NCBI RefSeq assembly: GCF_000176035.2
Contig: NC_015675.1
Location: forward strand, 2,174,001 to 2,238,000
Length of the DNA stretch: 64,000 nt
Reading direction: 5' to 3'
Origin: Mesorhizobium opportunistum WSM2075
GTDB taxonomy: Bacteria; Pseudomonadota; Alphaproteobacteria; Rhizobiales; Rhizobiaceae
Under the pieces are notes generated by a model. The model was not told where the DNA came from. It ran no database searches and saw only the letters and a list, made by a program, of their open reading frames with translations. The first letter of the stretch is position 1. Each line of letters opens with the position of its first letter. Positions 35,348 through 45,433 of this stretch are shown here, piece by piece. Made by a program: the position numbers and the translations under genes.

Positions 35348-35786
35348 CCCACACTCCGTCCTTGCGGAGCAATGCAGATCCAGGATTCGCGCCAGATCGC
35401 TGCTGGCGTCACCCATCATCGGCGGAAAAGAAGAGCCCGCCACAACCAAGTTTGGCTCTGGAGCAACCTCAATCAGTCAGCATCTGATCGCTGCTACGAC
35501 TGATGGCCTAGCCCATTAGCGGTAAGGAATCCCGAGCGCGCCGGGTGTGGTCATGTATCGGACCCGCGTGGCGTGTCTCACCGCAGATACGCCGGCACGA
35601 TGCGCGGCGTGCCCGCCAGCCTTGCAGATCGAACGATCGTGGGGGTGAATGACGAACACGAAGTTGAGACGCTGAACCAATGCAGAGCGCTGAAGACTGC
35701 CGTCTTCGCCGCAGGCTGCGGCAACCGCGACCCGGACGATCCCGGGGGCGAGGCAGGCTCGAACTGACGAACTTAGGACAAAGTCT
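35348..35786. other. Intergenic region, possible gene remnant
   Basis: About 440 bases between the Wzx-like gene and the second sulfotransferase. A reverse frame (35516-35815) and a forward frame (35573-35767) are open, but neither has a ribosome site or a recognised family. The operon promoter for the flippase genes should be here. Confidence 0.35.
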
Positions 35787-36635
35787 TCAATTGTACCGCG
35801 AGAAGTGGATTCCACCGCGGCAAAGCAACTCCTTGGCGGCCGAGGTCAACCACTCGGAGCAGGTCCGTTCAATCAGTTCGGCTTGCGCGTCGGTGAGGTA
35901 GTCGGCGAAACCTCCGACCTTTCCGCGGCGCATGCGCCGGCTTTCGGCGTCGCCTCTGTCATACACATGCGCCGGCAGGCCCCCCGCCACCTCATGTTCA
36001 CGCATCGCTTCAAAGCGGGAAGCCTCGATGGCCTCCTCGAGGTCAGCTGCGGACGGATCGTGCCGTAGGAATCTCAGAATGCGCGAGGACGTGCCGACAG
36101 GGTCACCGGTCAGTTCTTCATAGCTCAAGACGGCATGCCTGTGATGTTTCAGGCCCTTCGCCCAGCTGTTCAGATACACGATAAGAGCCGGCAGGCCCTG
36201 CTGATAGTCGCAGATGAAAGCATCCATATCGCCTTCGAATCGATGCTTGTGGCGCGTCGCGTGGAAATAGGCCGACACCACAACGTCGCGAGGATCGCGA
36301 ACCATGAAAATGACCGGCCGGTGCAGGAATAGCATATGCCTGTAGTTGAGGTGCGAAACGAGGATAAGCGGCACCCGGGAGCGCTGTTCAGTGTAACGGA
36401 AAGCCGGAATCCCACGCTCCGGATCGAGGTCGAAGTTCGGAAGGACTTCGAACATGCGGAAGAGGTCGACATTTCCGTCGTGAGCCGTCCGACTGAAGTA
36501 GTCCGACAGGATATGCCTGAACCAGGTTCGCCCGGATTTCGGATAGGAGACGAGGAACGCGTCCGCTCCGGAGGCGGCCCAGGTCATCTTGATGCGCGTT
36601 TCCATTTTGCGCAGGGCGCGCTGGGTGGTTAGCAT
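35787..36635 (-). CDS. Sulfotransferase (PAPS-dependent), type 2
   Basis: 282 aa. The PAPS loop is 'FLVSYPKSGRTWFRHIL', and the 3'-phosphate block is 'FMVRDPRDVVVSAYFH', the pattern of the aryl/carbohydrate Sulfotransfer_1 group. It differs from the other sulfotransferase in this locus (AAKCATTW). It overlaps the upstream glycosyltransferase by 7 bp. Two unlike sulfotransferases suggest two sulfated positions or sugars in the polymer. Confidence 0.9.
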   Translation of the reverse strand: MLTTQRALRKMETRIKMTWAASGADAFLVSYPKSGRTWFRHILSDYFSRTAHDGNVDLFRMFEVLPNFDLDPERGIPAFRYTEQRSRVPLILVSHLNYRHMLFLHRPVIFMVRDPRDVVVSAYFHATRHKHRFEGDMDAFICDYQQGLPALIVYLNSWAKGLKHHRHAVLSYEELTGDPVGTSSRILRFLRHDPSAADLEEAIEASRFEAMREHEVAGGLPAHVYDRGDAESRRMRRGKVGGFADYLTDAQAELIERTCSEWLTSAAKELLCRGGIHFSRYN

Positions 36636-37822
36636 GGCGAGAGCTCTTTATTGCCGCGCGCCGCCAGGACGGCGTGAATGACCTGGTCCCAGTTCTGCAT
36701 CACATATTCAGGCGTGAACCTTGCAGCACTTGCCGCTGCGGCCGCGCCGAGTTTTTTGCGGAGTGTTTCATCGCCAAGCAGCCGCCGCAGGCCCTGCGCG
36801 AGCGCGTCGACACTTCCGTTCTCGACGAGAAGTCCGTCCTTCTCATTATCGACCATCTCGCGAGGACCCCACTGGCAGTCGAAGGATATGACGGGCAGGC
36901 CGGCCGCCATTGCCTCCAGCAGCACAATCCCCCAACCTTCGTAGCGGGACGAAAGGACAAAGGCGTCGGCGGTCTCCACCCAGATGCCAGGCCGGCTGGT
37001 TACCCCGGGCATTTCAACGCAACCCTGCAGGCCCAGGCGATCCCGCTCGGCTTCCAATTCGGCACGGTCGGGACCTTCGCCCCAGATGACCAGCTTCCAT
37101 TCGGGAAAATCGCGGCGGATGTTGGCGAATGCCTTCAGCAGCAGGTCGAAGCCTTTCTGCGGGACCAGGCGGCCGACAGCGACGAGCACGGCGCCGTTCC
37201 GGCGCGGTTTGCCTGTTGCGGGAAGATCGACAGGATTGGGAATAACCCAGCTGCGCCTTCGCATGGCAGGGCTGAAGTAGTTCAGTGCGCCAGTGGTCAT
37301 GGTGACCAATCCGAAGGCGGATGGATAAAGCTTTGCCCGCAGGAACCGCCAGACCGGGCCAACATCCTGCAGCGCGGGATTGTTGCGCTCCGAAACCACG
37401 ACGTCGAGGCCGAGGCCCCGGCTTGCCGCCAGCGACATCACGTTCGTGCGCGTGAGAAAGCTCAGGATCACATCCGGAGCCAGTTTCCTGAGCGTTCGAC
37501 GCAGGAGAAATATCCGGCGTGCGCCGGCGCCAATTGCCCCCAGCCTGGACCGCTTCATCTGCGGCAATCCCAACCGCTCTATCCTGACCGCGGCATCGAA
37601 ATGATAGTAAGGCGGGGGACCGGGGGCCTCGAATGTAACCAGCGTCACATGCCAGCCCCTTGCCGCCCACTGATTGGCGAGAACATTGACGACATGTTCG
37701 GTGCCGCCGGCGCCCAGTCCAGGCAGGACGATCACCACATGCGGCCGGTTGGAGCCGACGCGCAAGGATTCACCCGCGACGGCATCGCGATCCAGAAGTG
37801 TCAGGCCCGCGCCCCAGTCCAT
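36629..37822 (-). CDS. GT4-family glycosyltransferase, AmsD/PglH-like
   Basis: About 397 aa (ATG 37822; a TTG at 37855 also opens the frame). It has 'VVIVLPGLGAGGTEHVVNVL', 'VLVAVGRLVPQKGFDLLLKA', 'VIWGEGPDRAELE' and 'SSRYEGWGIVLLEAMAAGLPV', a pattern shared with GT4 enzymes that add GalNAc or Gal in repeat-unit synthesis. It is coupled to the downstream sulfotransferase by a 7-bp overlap. Donor and acceptor are not known. Confidence 0.9.
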   Translation of the reverse strand: MDWGAGLTLLDRDAVAGESLRVGSNRPHVVIVLPGLGAGGTEHVVNVLANQWAARGWHVTLVTFEAPGPPPYYHFDAAVRIERLGLPQMKRSRLGAIGAGARRIFLLRRTLRKLAPDVILSFLTRTNVMSLAASRGLGLDVVVSERNNPALQDVGPVWRFLRAKLYPSAFGLVTMTTGALNYFSPAMRRRSWVIPNPVDLPATGKPRRNGAVLVAVGRLVPQKGFDLLLKAFANIRRDFPEWKLVIWGEGPDRAELEAERDRLGLQGCVEMPGVTSRPGIWVETADAFVLSSRYEGWGIVLLEAMAAGLPVISFDCQWGPREMVDNEKDGLLVENGSVDALAQGLRRLLGDETLRKKLGAAAAASAARFTPEYVMQNWDQVIHAVLAARGNKELSPC

Positions 37823-38011
37823 CAAACGTTCCAATCTCAACTCCGATCCGCCCAACTATCCAGCTTTTTGCCGCTGCGAAGAGTTGCACATTGGGATGCA
37901 TCGGAGACGATCGGTTACCTCTAAAGTTGGACTTGGGCGTAGGATCGAAGCGCACAATAGAAAGGGTCAGTGTCTCACTGTCGCCGCGGCACTGTATTGG
38001 AGTCCGAATTC

Positions 38012-38911
38012 ATGCGCATAGCCTTTGTCGGTGCGGTGGAGGGGTCCCGTGTTGCGTTTGACGCCCTCGTCGAAGCGGGCATGACGCCCTCGCTGCTTGT
38101 CACCTTGGCGGACGACGCTTCCGCACGCCATTCCGATTTCGTCGATCTGTCAGGTCCGGCGCGCGCAGCGGGAGCCTCGGCCCATCTGACCAAGAATATC
38201 AACGCGCCCGACACAATCGCCTGGCTCACGGAAGGGCGCCCCGATTTGACGCTGGTCGTCGGCTGGTCGCAGATCTGCCGGGCCGAATTTCGTGCGATCG
38301 CCCGCCTTGGATCGATAGGCTTCCATCCGGCCCCACTGCCGCGCTTTCGGGGCAGGGCGGTAATCCCGTGGACGATCATCGCCAACGAGAAGGAGACCGG
38401 GTCCACATTTTTTCGGCTCGACGAAGGCGTCGATAGCGGTCCCATTGTAATGCAGAAGCTTTTTCCCGTGGCCGAGGACGAGACCGCGCGTTCACTCTAC
38501 GAAAAGCACAAGCAGGCCCTGCGGGAAATGACACCTCTCGTGGTCTCGGCGATCGCTCGCGACAACAACGTGGGCATTTTGCAGGACGACTCGCTCGCCA
38601 GCTACTGCGCCAAGCGCTCGGCGGACGACGGATCGATAGATTGGACGCAAACGGCGGAAAGCATTCTTCGCCTTGTCCGCGCTGTCGGCGACCCCTATCC
38701 AGGCGCCTTCACTCTCGACGGGGGGAGCAAGATCTTCGTCGACCAGGCACGCATGTTTGCGGGGCGAGGGCGCTACATAGGGCTGAGCGGCCAGGTCCAG
38801 GCTCACACCGGCAGCGGTTTTGCCGTGCTTTGCGGCGACGGAGAAACCATCGAAGTCACATCCTGGCGCGGTACCAAGCCCAAGCTACATGCCAAGCTGG
38901 TGTCTGCCTGA
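38012..38911 (+). CDS. Formyltransferase-family protein (putative sugar N-formyltransferase)
   Basis: About 299 aa. ATG 38012 is chosen: 'ttggag' lies upstream and 'MRIAFVGAVEGSRVAFDAL' is a normal N-terminus. The catalytic domain has 'GSIGFHPAPLPRFRGRAVIP' and 'ETGSTFFRLDEGVDSGPIV'. In classic formyltransferases the motif is N-x-H ... D; here His and Asp are kept but the Asn position is Gly (IGFHP), a variant I recall from a polysaccharide-associated subgroup. The C-terminal domain is of the FMT type. A 4-amino-sugar, which this locus appears to make, would be a natural substrate. Otherwise, a related acyl transfer is possible. Confidence 0.75.
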   Translation: MRIAFVGAVEGSRVAFDALVEAGMTPSLLVTLADDASARHSDFVDLSGPARAAGASAHLTKNINAPDTIAWLTEGRPDLTLVVGWSQICRAEFRAIARLGSIGFHPAPLPRFRGRAVIPWTIIANEKETGSTFFRLDEGVDSGPIVMQKLFPVAEDETARSLYEKHKQALREMTPLVVSAIARDNNVGILQDDSLASYCAKRSADDGSIDWTQTAESILRLVRAVGDPYPGAFTLDGGSKIFVDQARMFAGRGRYIGLSGQVQAHTGSGFAVLCGDGETIEVTSWRGTKPKLHAKLVSA

Positions 38912-38950
38912 GAGGGCTATGTTCGCTGGCTGCTTGGAGCGAAAAGATGC

Positions 38951-39979
38951 CTAGGCTGCGATTGTCGGGCGCGATGGCCGTTCTTGCAGATACCAGCGCA
39001 CGAAGGCAGCCACCCCATCCTCGACGCTGGTCTCGGGGCGAAAGCCTGTCAGGGTCTGCAGGAGGCGCGGGTCGGCATATGTCACCGACATATCTCCTGA
39101 TTGCATCGGCAGGCTTTTCCGGATGGCGCGTTTGGCGAGGCAGTTCTCGATTGTCTCGATGAAAGACAACAGCTCCACCGGCTGGCCGCCGCCTATATTG
39201 ACCACACGCCATGGCGCCACGGGTGACAGCGTATCGACGACATCAGGGCCCGACACCGGCTGGCCGCAAACGGGCGCGCATCCGATGAGCCGAACGATGG
39301 CTTCAACAAGATCGCCGACATAGGTGAAGTCGCGTCTCATCGCGCCTTCGCCATAGATTTCAATCGGGCGACCGTTCTCGATGGCGTCAACGAATTTGAA
39401 GAGCGCCATGTCGGGTCGGCCCCAGGGGCCATACACGGTGAAGAAGCGGAAGGACGTCGTTGGAACCTGGAAAAGATGCGAATACGAATGGGACATCGCC
39501 TCCACCGCCTTCTTGGTGGCGGCGTAGAACGTCAGCGGCCAGTCGGTCTGGTCGGTCTCGACGAACGGGGTCGTTTCATTCGCGCCGTAGACCGAGCTGG
39601 TGGAGGCAATCAGCAGATGCCGTGGCTTTAGATCGCGGGCAAGCTCAAGCACGTTGAAGGAACCGACCAGATTGCTGTCGGTGTAGCTTCGCGGATTGTC
39701 GATCGAGTATCGCACACCGGCCTGCGCGGCCAGATGGACAATCACATCGGGGTTCGCCAAGTCTGCCGCCCGCCGCAGGGCGTCCATGTCTTCCAACTGT
39801 CCGATGTGGAAGCGAAAGGCGCCGTATCGCTGCAATAGGGCATGTCGGGATTGCTTCAACGTGACGTCGTAATAAGGCGTCATCCCGTCGAAGCCGGTCA
39901 CGGAGTGACCTTCGTCCAACAGACGGCGCGCCAGATGAAATCCGATAAATCCGGCGGTTCCGGTGACGAAATACCTCAT
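38951..39979 (-). CDS. lpsL: UDP-glucuronate 4-epimerase-like NAD-dependent epimerase (LpsL type)
   Basis: 342 aa, extended short-chain dehydrogenase. NAD motif '[17 protein letters not shown]' at the N-terminus; catalytic block 'STSSVYG' and 'YAATKKA' (Tyr-xxx-Lys); '[20 protein letters not shown]' is typical of UDP-glucuronate epimerases. It would convert UDP-GlcA to UDP-GalA. Its start overlaps the Ugd stop by 4 bp, the rkpK-lpsL pairing also known in other rhizobia. It supplies uronic acid sugars for EPS, capsule or LPS core. Confidence 0.9.
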   Translation of the reverse strand: MRYFVTGTAGFIGFHLARRLLDEGHSVTGFDGMTPYYDVTLKQSRHALLQRYGAFRFHIGQLEDMDALRRAADLANPDVIVHLAAQAGVRYSIDNPRSYTDSNLVGSFNVLELARDLKPRHLLIASTSSVYGANETTPFVETDQTDWPLTFYAATKKAVEAMSHSYSHLFQVPTTSFRFFTVYGPWGRPDMALFKFVDAIENGRPIEIYGEGAMRRDFTYVGDLVEAIVRLIGCAPVCGQPVSGPDVVDTLSPVAPWRVVNIGGGQPVELLSFIETIENCLAKRAIRKSLPMQSGDMSVTYADPRLLQTLTGFRPETSVEDGVAAFVRWYLQERPSRPTIAA

Positions 39980-41325
39980 TCGGCGGCCGCGGCAAAAACA
40001 GATATGTCCTCTGCCACACCCTCGCCTATGTTCACGTACTCGAAGCCATGCTTGCAGACCTCTTCGCGCCTGTAGATGTTGCGAAGGTCGACCACGACCT
40101 GCTTCGACATGGAGCGTGACAGGCGTTCAAAATCCAGGGCGCGGAACTGGTTCCACTCGGTGACGATCACCAAGGCATCGGCGCCCTTGGCACATTCGTA
40201 TACTCCCTTCGCGTAATCGACGGTCGCACCGAGCATGAGCTTGGCCTGTTCCATGCCTTCCGGGTCATACACGCGGACATGCGCCCCAAAATCGATCAAA
40301 GCCTGGATGATCGAGAGGGAGGGTGCGTCACGGACGTCATCCGTGTTGGGTTTGAATGTGAGGCCGAGCACGGCTATCGTCTTTGCGCGCACGTTGCCGC
40401 CGCAGGCGAGGACGATCCTGCGGGCCATTGTGCGCTTTCGCTGGTCGTTCACGGCGACGGTTGTTTCGATCAGCCGCAGCGGCGCACCGCTATCTTGCGC
40501 CGTCTTGACGAGAGCCAGCGTGTCCTTGGGAAAACAGGATCCCCCGTACCCTGGTCCTGCATGCAGGAATTTCGAGCCAATGCGATTGTCGAGCCCGATA
40601 CCTCGGGCCACCTCCTGCACGTTCGCGCCCACGTTCTCGCAAAGATCCGCGATTTCGTTGATGAATGTAATCTTGAGCGCCAGGAAGGCGTTGGCCGCAT
40701 ATTTTATCAGTTCTGACGTGCGACGTCCGGTGAACATGATCGGCGCCTGGTTGAGATAGAGCGGCCGGTAGACTTCCGCCATCACCTCGCGGCTGCGTTC
40801 GTCCGACGGCAGGCCGATAACGATCCTGTCGGGCCGTTTGAAGTCGTCGATGGCAGCCCCTTCGCGGAGGAATTCCGGGTTCGACACAATTGCCACATCC
40901 GCCGCCGGATTGCAGTTGCGGATGATCCGTTCGACTTCATCTCCGGTCCCCACCGGCACTGTGGATTTGACACAGACCACCGTGAAGCCGCGAACCGCGG
41001 CTGCGATTTCCCGCGCCGCCTCGTAGATATAGGAAAGATCGGCGTGACCGTCGCCTCGCCGCGAAGGCGTCCCGACGGCAATGAACACCACATCCGCGTC
41101 TGCGACCGCTGGCGCAAGTTCGCTGGTGAAGGCGAGCTGCCCGGTCGCGGAATTCTTGCTGACGAGGTCTTCGAGACCGGGCTCATAGATCGGCATTCTT
41201 CCAGCCTGAAGATCGACAATTTTTGCTTCTGCCTTGTCGATGCAGACGACTTTGTGACCAAAGTCAGCCAAGCATGCTCCAGACACGAGACCGACATACC
41301 CTGAGCCGACAACCGCAATGCGCAT
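39976..41325 (-). CDS. ugd: UDP-glucose 6-dehydrogenase (RkpK/Ugd)
   Basis: 449 aa, normal length. Clear motifs: '[20 protein letters not shown]' (NAD fold), '[15 protein letters not shown]', '[20 protein letters not shown]', catalytic Cys in '[16 protein letters not shown]', and '[18 protein letters not shown]'. It oxidises UDP-glucose to UDP-glucuronate with two NAD. It is first of the two-gene ugd-lpsL operon, and the 260-bp region upstream should hold the promoter. Confidence 0.95.
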   Translation of the reverse strand: MRIAVVGSGYVGLVSGACLADFGHKVVCIDKAEAKIVDLQAGRMPIYEPGLEDLVSKNSATGQLAFTSELAPAVADADVVFIAVGTPSRRGDGHADLSYIYEAAREIAAAVRGFTVVCVKSTVPVGTGDEVERIIRNCNPAADVAIVSNPEFLREGAAIDDFKRPDRIVIGLPSDERSREVMAEVYRPLYLNQAPIMFTGRRTSELIKYAANAFLALKITFINEIADLCENVGANVQEVARGIGLDNRIGSKFLHAGPGYGGSCFPKDTLALVKTAQDSGAPLRLIETTVAVNDQRKRTMARRIVLACGGNVRAKTIAVLGLTFKPNTDDVRDAPSLSIIQALIDFGAHVRVYDPEGMEQAKLMLGATVDYAKGVYECAKGADALVIVTEWNQFRALDFERLSRSMSKQVVVDLRNIYRREEVCKHGFEYVNIGEGVAEDISVFAAAAE

Positions 41326-41583
41326 GAACTCGCCACCCCTGATGATGATACCGTTCGATTAAGCCTGCAGCGATCAAGAAAATGGAGCGCGAAATCGGGT
41401 ATGGCATTACCTCTTCCGAGACCGCCGCGATCTGAAAACGGCGGCCGGCACCGTCTGACTACGCTTAATGTGGATGGTCTTGTCGCTGGACTGGACCCGA
41501 GCGATACCTCCCCGCCAGAACGTCAACGAAGGACAGGTGTCCAGTCGCCTTCGGCGCCCGTTCGCAAACGCAGTTGAAATGGT

Positions 41584-42213
41584 TCACTGTTGTCCGTTTC
41601 CGTTCAATGCCTTCACGAGAGTGCATTGAGACTGGCGGAATTTCGCGGTCGATGCAGCAGCGAACGCTTGGTCCATGGCTGATTTCCGGCTCAAGCCATT
41701 GTGCAGGAACATCTGCCCTTTCTTTCGAAAGAGACCTTGCTGCTCACAAAAAACGGCAGCAGACCACCCTGGGCCGCTCCGATCTACGGAATTGGAGACG
41801 TACGAACAATCGTCGGGCCGAGACGATTTCTTCTGGCACCCCGCCAAAGCCTTTTTGGCTGCTTCTACCCCCGAGCGATGTCCCCAAACCGCGATCCAGG
41901 TCCCGTCCGTTGATCCGGATATCGCTTCCCAAGCGTGTTTGCCGGGATCGAAACGCATCAGCTGATCGAACTCTTTCTTCGTCAATTCCGCGGTCTGCGG
42001 CCGCTTCGCCTGTCGCTGCCAGGCTCTCAGAGCGTCCAACGTCCGCTGACCAATCCTGCCGTCGGGAATACGAGTCAGGAAATTGCTCTCGAACAGCCGC
42101 GCCTGGGCCCGATAGATTTCTGCCTGGCTCAGTTGGGACTGCGCGATGGAGTGTTCCGACATCATCATCAGCGCCAAGCACAGTGCGCCGGCCCTGGCAC
42201 GGTGACTTTTCAT
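41584..42213 (-). CDS. Exported protein with peptidoglycan-binding-like and DUF4189-like domains
   Basis: About 209 aa (ATG 42213; another ATG lies 4 codons upstream). Signal peptide 'ALCLALMMMSEHSIAQ'. Residues about 35-75 resemble a peptidoglycan-binding-1 repeat ('LPDGRIGQRTLDALRAWQ'-like spacing). The C-terminal part 'GTWIAVWGHRSGVEAAKKAL' with paired cysteines ('AGCQKK', 'DDCSYV') resembles DUF4189. It is probably periplasmic and wall-associated. No enzyme activity can be assigned. Confidence 0.6.
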   Translation of the reverse strand: MKSHRARAGALCLALMMMSEHSIAQSQLSQAEIYRAQARLFESNFLTRIPDGRIGQRTLDALRAWQRQAKRPQTAELTKKEFDQLMRFDPGKHAWEAISGSTDGTWIAVWGHRSGVEAAKKALAGCQKKSSRPDDCSYVSNSVDRSGPGWSAAVFCEQQGLFRKKGQMFLHNGLSRKSAMDQAFAAASTAKFRQSQCTLVKALNGNGQQ

Positions 42214-42307
42214 CGATCTCTCCACTCTGGCGGTATTGGTTGGAGGGCCCCCTCATTTCCGTGGCCGCAATGGAGACCTGCCGTCAGGCCCGGCTCAGGC
42301 GACGAAG

Positions 42308-42985
42308 TCAATGCGCGTAGTTGGGAGCCCGGTTTGTCTTCGAACCAGCAGTTGCAACGGTGGCCGGTTTTGCGAAGAGGAAAGCTCCATCCTGGGAAAA
42401 CAGATCCACCGGCATCATTTGGAATTCGCGCTGCGAGTGCGGTACGTCCAATTCCCTATCGACAATACGCCAGAGGTTGTCGAAGAACGACCCGTCGGCA
42501 AGCCGTACACTTCCCCCCTTCAACGGCTTGGTGGAGGAGAAGACCGTTGCGGGATTGGCCCACATGTCGGCGATTGCCACGTCATAGTAACCAGGATGGG
42601 TGGCGTTGGGCTTGATGATGGCGAAGGGCGTGTTCTTTTCAGGCCAGCCTATCCGTCCCACAGTCAGGCATTCGCCTGGCTCGGGCAATCTTGCCTTCAC
42701 CAGATAGGCCAGCGCCGCATCGATGCCGCCGATTTCGGAAACGACGTGTGCCGTCAATCCCGCCCGGGCCAGGTGCATCAACTCTTGCGCCTGTCGCTCA
42801 TAGATATCGGCCAATGTCAGGAAAGCCAGCCATTGCTGGTGTGGGCAGTCGTGCTTGGCCTGGCAGAGAAGCCGCCCCGCCTCCAAGGCGGATTCGATCC
42901 TCCTTTTATCCGCTTCAGCGAACGCTTCCCGCGCCGGGCGGATGTGCTCTGCCAGTTTCGTCAGTTCTTTTGAAATGCTCTCCAT
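42308..42985 (-). CDS. Hypothetical protein with DUF3102-like N-terminus
   Basis: 225 aa with no signal peptide. The start follows 'gaggagaaggaa', a strong ribosome site. The N-terminal 80 residues are helical and resemble DUF3102-type proteins ('RIESALEAGRLLCQAKHDCP', 'WLAFLTLADIYERQAQELMHLA'). The C-terminal half has no family that I recognise. Function is unknown. Confidence 0.65.
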   Translation of the reverse strand: MESISKELTKLAEHIRPAREAFAEADKRRIESALEAGRLLCQAKHDCPHQQWLAFLTLADIYERQAQELMHLARAGLTAHVVSEIGGIDAALAYLVKARLPEPGECLTVGRIGWPEKNTPFAIIKPNATHPGYYDVAIADMWANPATVFSSTKPLKGGSVRLADGSFFDNLWRIVDRELDVPHSQREFQMMPVDLFSQDGAFLFAKPATVATAGSKTNRAPNYAH

Positions 42986-43503
42986 TTCCTTCTCCTCCCC
43001 GATCGATATCCAGCCAGCCCCTTATTATTACGTTGGCTTGGCCTTACACAGAACTCCTCCAAGGGTATTGCCAGAGATGCTATTAAGGCTCACCCCGCCT
43101 ATTCTGTTGGGGATGGCTATACTTTCGGCTTCACCTGCATGTTGGCTTTCACGCCGACGTTCGACAGCGGAGCGCTGCACATCGGGCATGGTGGTCCACG
43201 GCAGGACACTCTCGAAATATCGCGCCGGATGCCGGCGCGTGTTCCAGCGGTGGAGTATGAGCCGATTGAAAATGGGGCCGACCTTATCATTTCGGGGAGG
43301 GGGCCTACCCGGCCTGATCCGATTATCCGCTCACTAAGTGGTAGCTGCACGACCGCAAAGATTCCGAATGGCGGCGGAGGCGAAATTCCACTGAGCGAAT
43401 AGACGTAGTGGCAGGGATCGTTCAAACAACTTGCGCACGCCAACCTCTTGGAGCCTTTAGCGGGAGCAATCCTGGTTGAGCGGGAGGGACTCCCCTGAAC
43501 TCG
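42986..43503. other. Intergenic region upstream of cysT
   Basis: About 518 bases. A plus-strand frame at 43139-43402 (87 codons) has fair composition but no ribosome site or family and is not called. A small palindrome 'gggagggactccc' lies about 10 bases before the cysT start and could pair or serve as ribosome site. The promoter of the sulfate transporter genes should be here. Confidence 0.4.
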
Positions 43504-44370
43504 ATGACCGCAACATTCGCGACCACAGCACCCGCGCAGGCGGGGTGGCGGTTCAGGCAGCCGAGTGTCATTCCGGGTTTCGGATTGACGCTCGGCTTGT
43601 CGCTTGCCTACCTCACCCTCATCATCCTCATCCCGCTGTCCGGGCTGATCTGGCGCTCGGCCGCGCTTGGCTGGACCGATTTCTGGGCGATCGCCACCGA
43701 CCGCCGCACCATCAATGCGCTGGAGATCAGCTTCGGCACCGCCTTCCTCGCGGCGATCGTCAATGTCGTGTTCGGCACGCTGGTCGCCTGGGTGCTGGTG
43801 CGCTACCGTTTTCCCGGTCGCCGCATCGTCGATGCCATGGTCGACCTGCCCTTCGCCCTGCCGACCGCGGTCGCCGGCATCGCGCTGACCACGCTCTATG
43901 CGCCGAACGGCTGGATCGGCAAACTCCTGATGCCGCTCGGCATCAAGGTCGCCTACACGCCGCTCGGCATCGTCATCGCCCTGGTCTTCATCGGCCTGCC
44001 CTTCGTCGTGCGCACCGTGCAGCCGATCATGGAAGAGATCGACAAGGAGGTCGAGGAAGCCGCCGCCACGCTCGGCGCCAGCCGCTTCCAGATCATCACC
44101 CGCGTGCTGTTCCCGGGCCTGGCGCCGGCCATCATCACCGGCTTTTCGCTGGCCTTTGCCCGCGGCGTCGGCGAATACGGCTCGGTCATCTTCATCGCCG
44201 GCAATTTGCCCTACAAATCCGAGATCGCGCCGCTTTTGATCGTCATCCGGCTCGAGGAATACAATTATCCGGCGGCGACCGCGATCGCGGCGATCATGCT
44301 CGCTCTGTCGTTCGTCATGCTTCTGGTCGTCAATCTGGTGCAGACATGGAGCCGCAAGCGCTATGGCTGA
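43504..44370 (+). CDS. cysT: Sulfate ABC transporter permease CysT (CysU)
   Basis: 288 aa with six membrane helices. The inner-membrane permease signature is '[30 protein letters not shown]', of which the EAA loop is the ATPase contact. The N-terminal '[18 protein letters not shown]' and '[21 protein letters not shown]' are characteristic of CysT. With CysW it forms the channel for sulfate or thiosulfate. It overlaps cysW by 8 bp. Confidence 0.93.
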   Translation: MTATFATTAPAQAGWRFRQPSVIPGFGLTLGLSLAYLTLIILIPLSGLIWRSAALGWTDFWAIATDRRTINALEISFGTAFLAAIVNVVFGTLVAWVLVRYRFPGRRIVDAMVDLPFALPTAVAGIALTTLYAPNGWIGKLLMPLGIKVAYTPLGIVIALVFIGLPFVVRTVQPIMEEIDKEVEEAAATLGASRFQIITRVLFPGLAPAIITGFSLAFARGVGEYGSVIFIAGNLPYKSEIAPLLIVIRLEEYNYPAATAIAAIMLALSFVMLLVVNLVQTWSRKRYG

Positions 44371-45247
44371 TCCCGAAATCAAATCCTGGGAACCCTACCA
44401 TGAGAGCCGCTCGGCGGCGGTGACCGAAAGCCGTCCGGCGCAGGCCGTGCTGATGGCGATCGCCTTTGCCTTCCTCGGCGTCTTCCTGCTCTTGCCGCTG
44501 ATCATCGTCTTCCATGAGGCGCTGGCGAAAGGCGTCGGTGCCTATACGCAGGCCCTGGGCGAAGCGGACGCGCGCTCGGCCATCCACCTGACATTGCTCG
44601 TCGCCGCGATCTCGGTGCCGCTCAATGTCGTCTTCGGCATCTCCGCCGCCTGGGCGATCGCCAAGTTCGAATTCAAGGGCAAGGCGTTTTTGACCACGCT
44701 GATCGACCTGCCCTTCTCGGTCTCGCCGGTGATCTCGGGCCTGGTCTATGTGCTTTTGTTCGGCGCGCAAGGATTGCTCGGCGATTGGCTGAAGGGACAT
44801 GGCATCCAGATCCTGTTCGCCGTGCCGGGCATCGTGCTGGCCACCGTCTTCGTCACCTTCCCGTTCGTCGCCCGCGAGCTGATCCCGCTGATGCAGGAAC
44901 AGGGCAATGGCGATGAGGAGGCGGCGCTTTCGCTCGGCGCCAATGGCTGGCAGACCTTCTGGTTCGTCACCTTGCCCAACGTCAAATGGGGGCTGCTCTA
45001 CGGCGTGCTGTTGTGCAATGCGCGCGCCATGGGCGAATTCGGCGCGGTGTCGGTGGTGTCGGGCCATATACGCGGCCTGACCAACACCATGCCGCTGCAT
45101 GTCGAAATCCTCTACAACGAGTACAACGCCGTCGGCGCTTTCGCCGTCGCCTCGTTGCTGGCCGGGCTGGCGCTGGTCACGCTGGTCTTGAAAACACTGC
45201 TCGAGATGCGCTACGGCGCCGAACTCGCCGCGACGCGCGGGCACTGA
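44363..45247 (+). CDS. cysW: Sulfate ABC transporter permease CysW
   Basis: 294 aa with six membrane helices. '[20 protein letters not shown]' and the EAA loop '[20 protein letters not shown]' are typical of CysW, as is '[18 protein letters not shown]'. It pairs with CysT in the membrane. A repeat array rather than a short spacer separates it from cysA, which is unusual in an ABC operon. Confidence 0.93.
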   Translation: MADPEIKSWEPYHESRSAAVTESRPAQAVLMAIAFAFLGVFLLLPLIIVFHEALAKGVGAYTQALGEADARSAIHLTLLVAAISVPLNVVFGISAAWAIAKFEFKGKAFLTTLIDLPFSVSPVISGLVYVLLFGAQGLLGDWLKGHGIQILFAVPGIVLATVFVTFPFVARELIPLMQEQGNGDEEAALSLGANGWQTFWFVTLPNVKWGLLYGVLLCNARAMGEFGAVSVVSGHIRGLTNTMPLHVEILYNEYNAVGAFAVASLLAGLALVTLVLKTLLEMRYGAELAATRGH

Positions 45248-45250
45248 CAG

Positions 45251-45413
45251 ATGCATGTCGCCCAAAAGTGGGAACCGGTTTTGGAGCAACGACATGCATG
45301 AATCAAAAGATATGTCGCCCAAAAGTGGGAACCGGTTTTGGGGCAACGACATGCATGAACCAGAAGATATGTCGCCCAAAAGTGGGAACCGGTTTTGGGA
45401 TGAGGACATGCAT
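45251..45413. repeat. Three tandem palindromic repeat elements between cysW and cysA
   Basis: Three copies at a 57-bp period begin 'tgtcgcccaaaagtggg' at 45256, 45313 and 45370. The first copy is bounded by inverted 'atgcatgtcg' (45251-45260) and 'cgacatgcat' (45290-45299), with an inner 'ccaaaa ... ttttgg' pair, so each can fold. The third copy has a diverged right end. I recognise this as an interspersed palindromic repeat common in Mesorhizobium genomes. Its place inside an operon could affect mRNA stability or cysA expression. Confidence 0.9.
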
Positions 45414-45433
45414 CCATTACAAAGGGGCTGTTG

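Noticed and set aside
28948..36635. Reading CysD/CysNC and sulfotransferases as a Nod-factor (nodPQ/nodH) module
   Set aside because: No nodABC, nod box or other symbiosis genes are present; the neighbours are flippase and glycosyltransferase genes.
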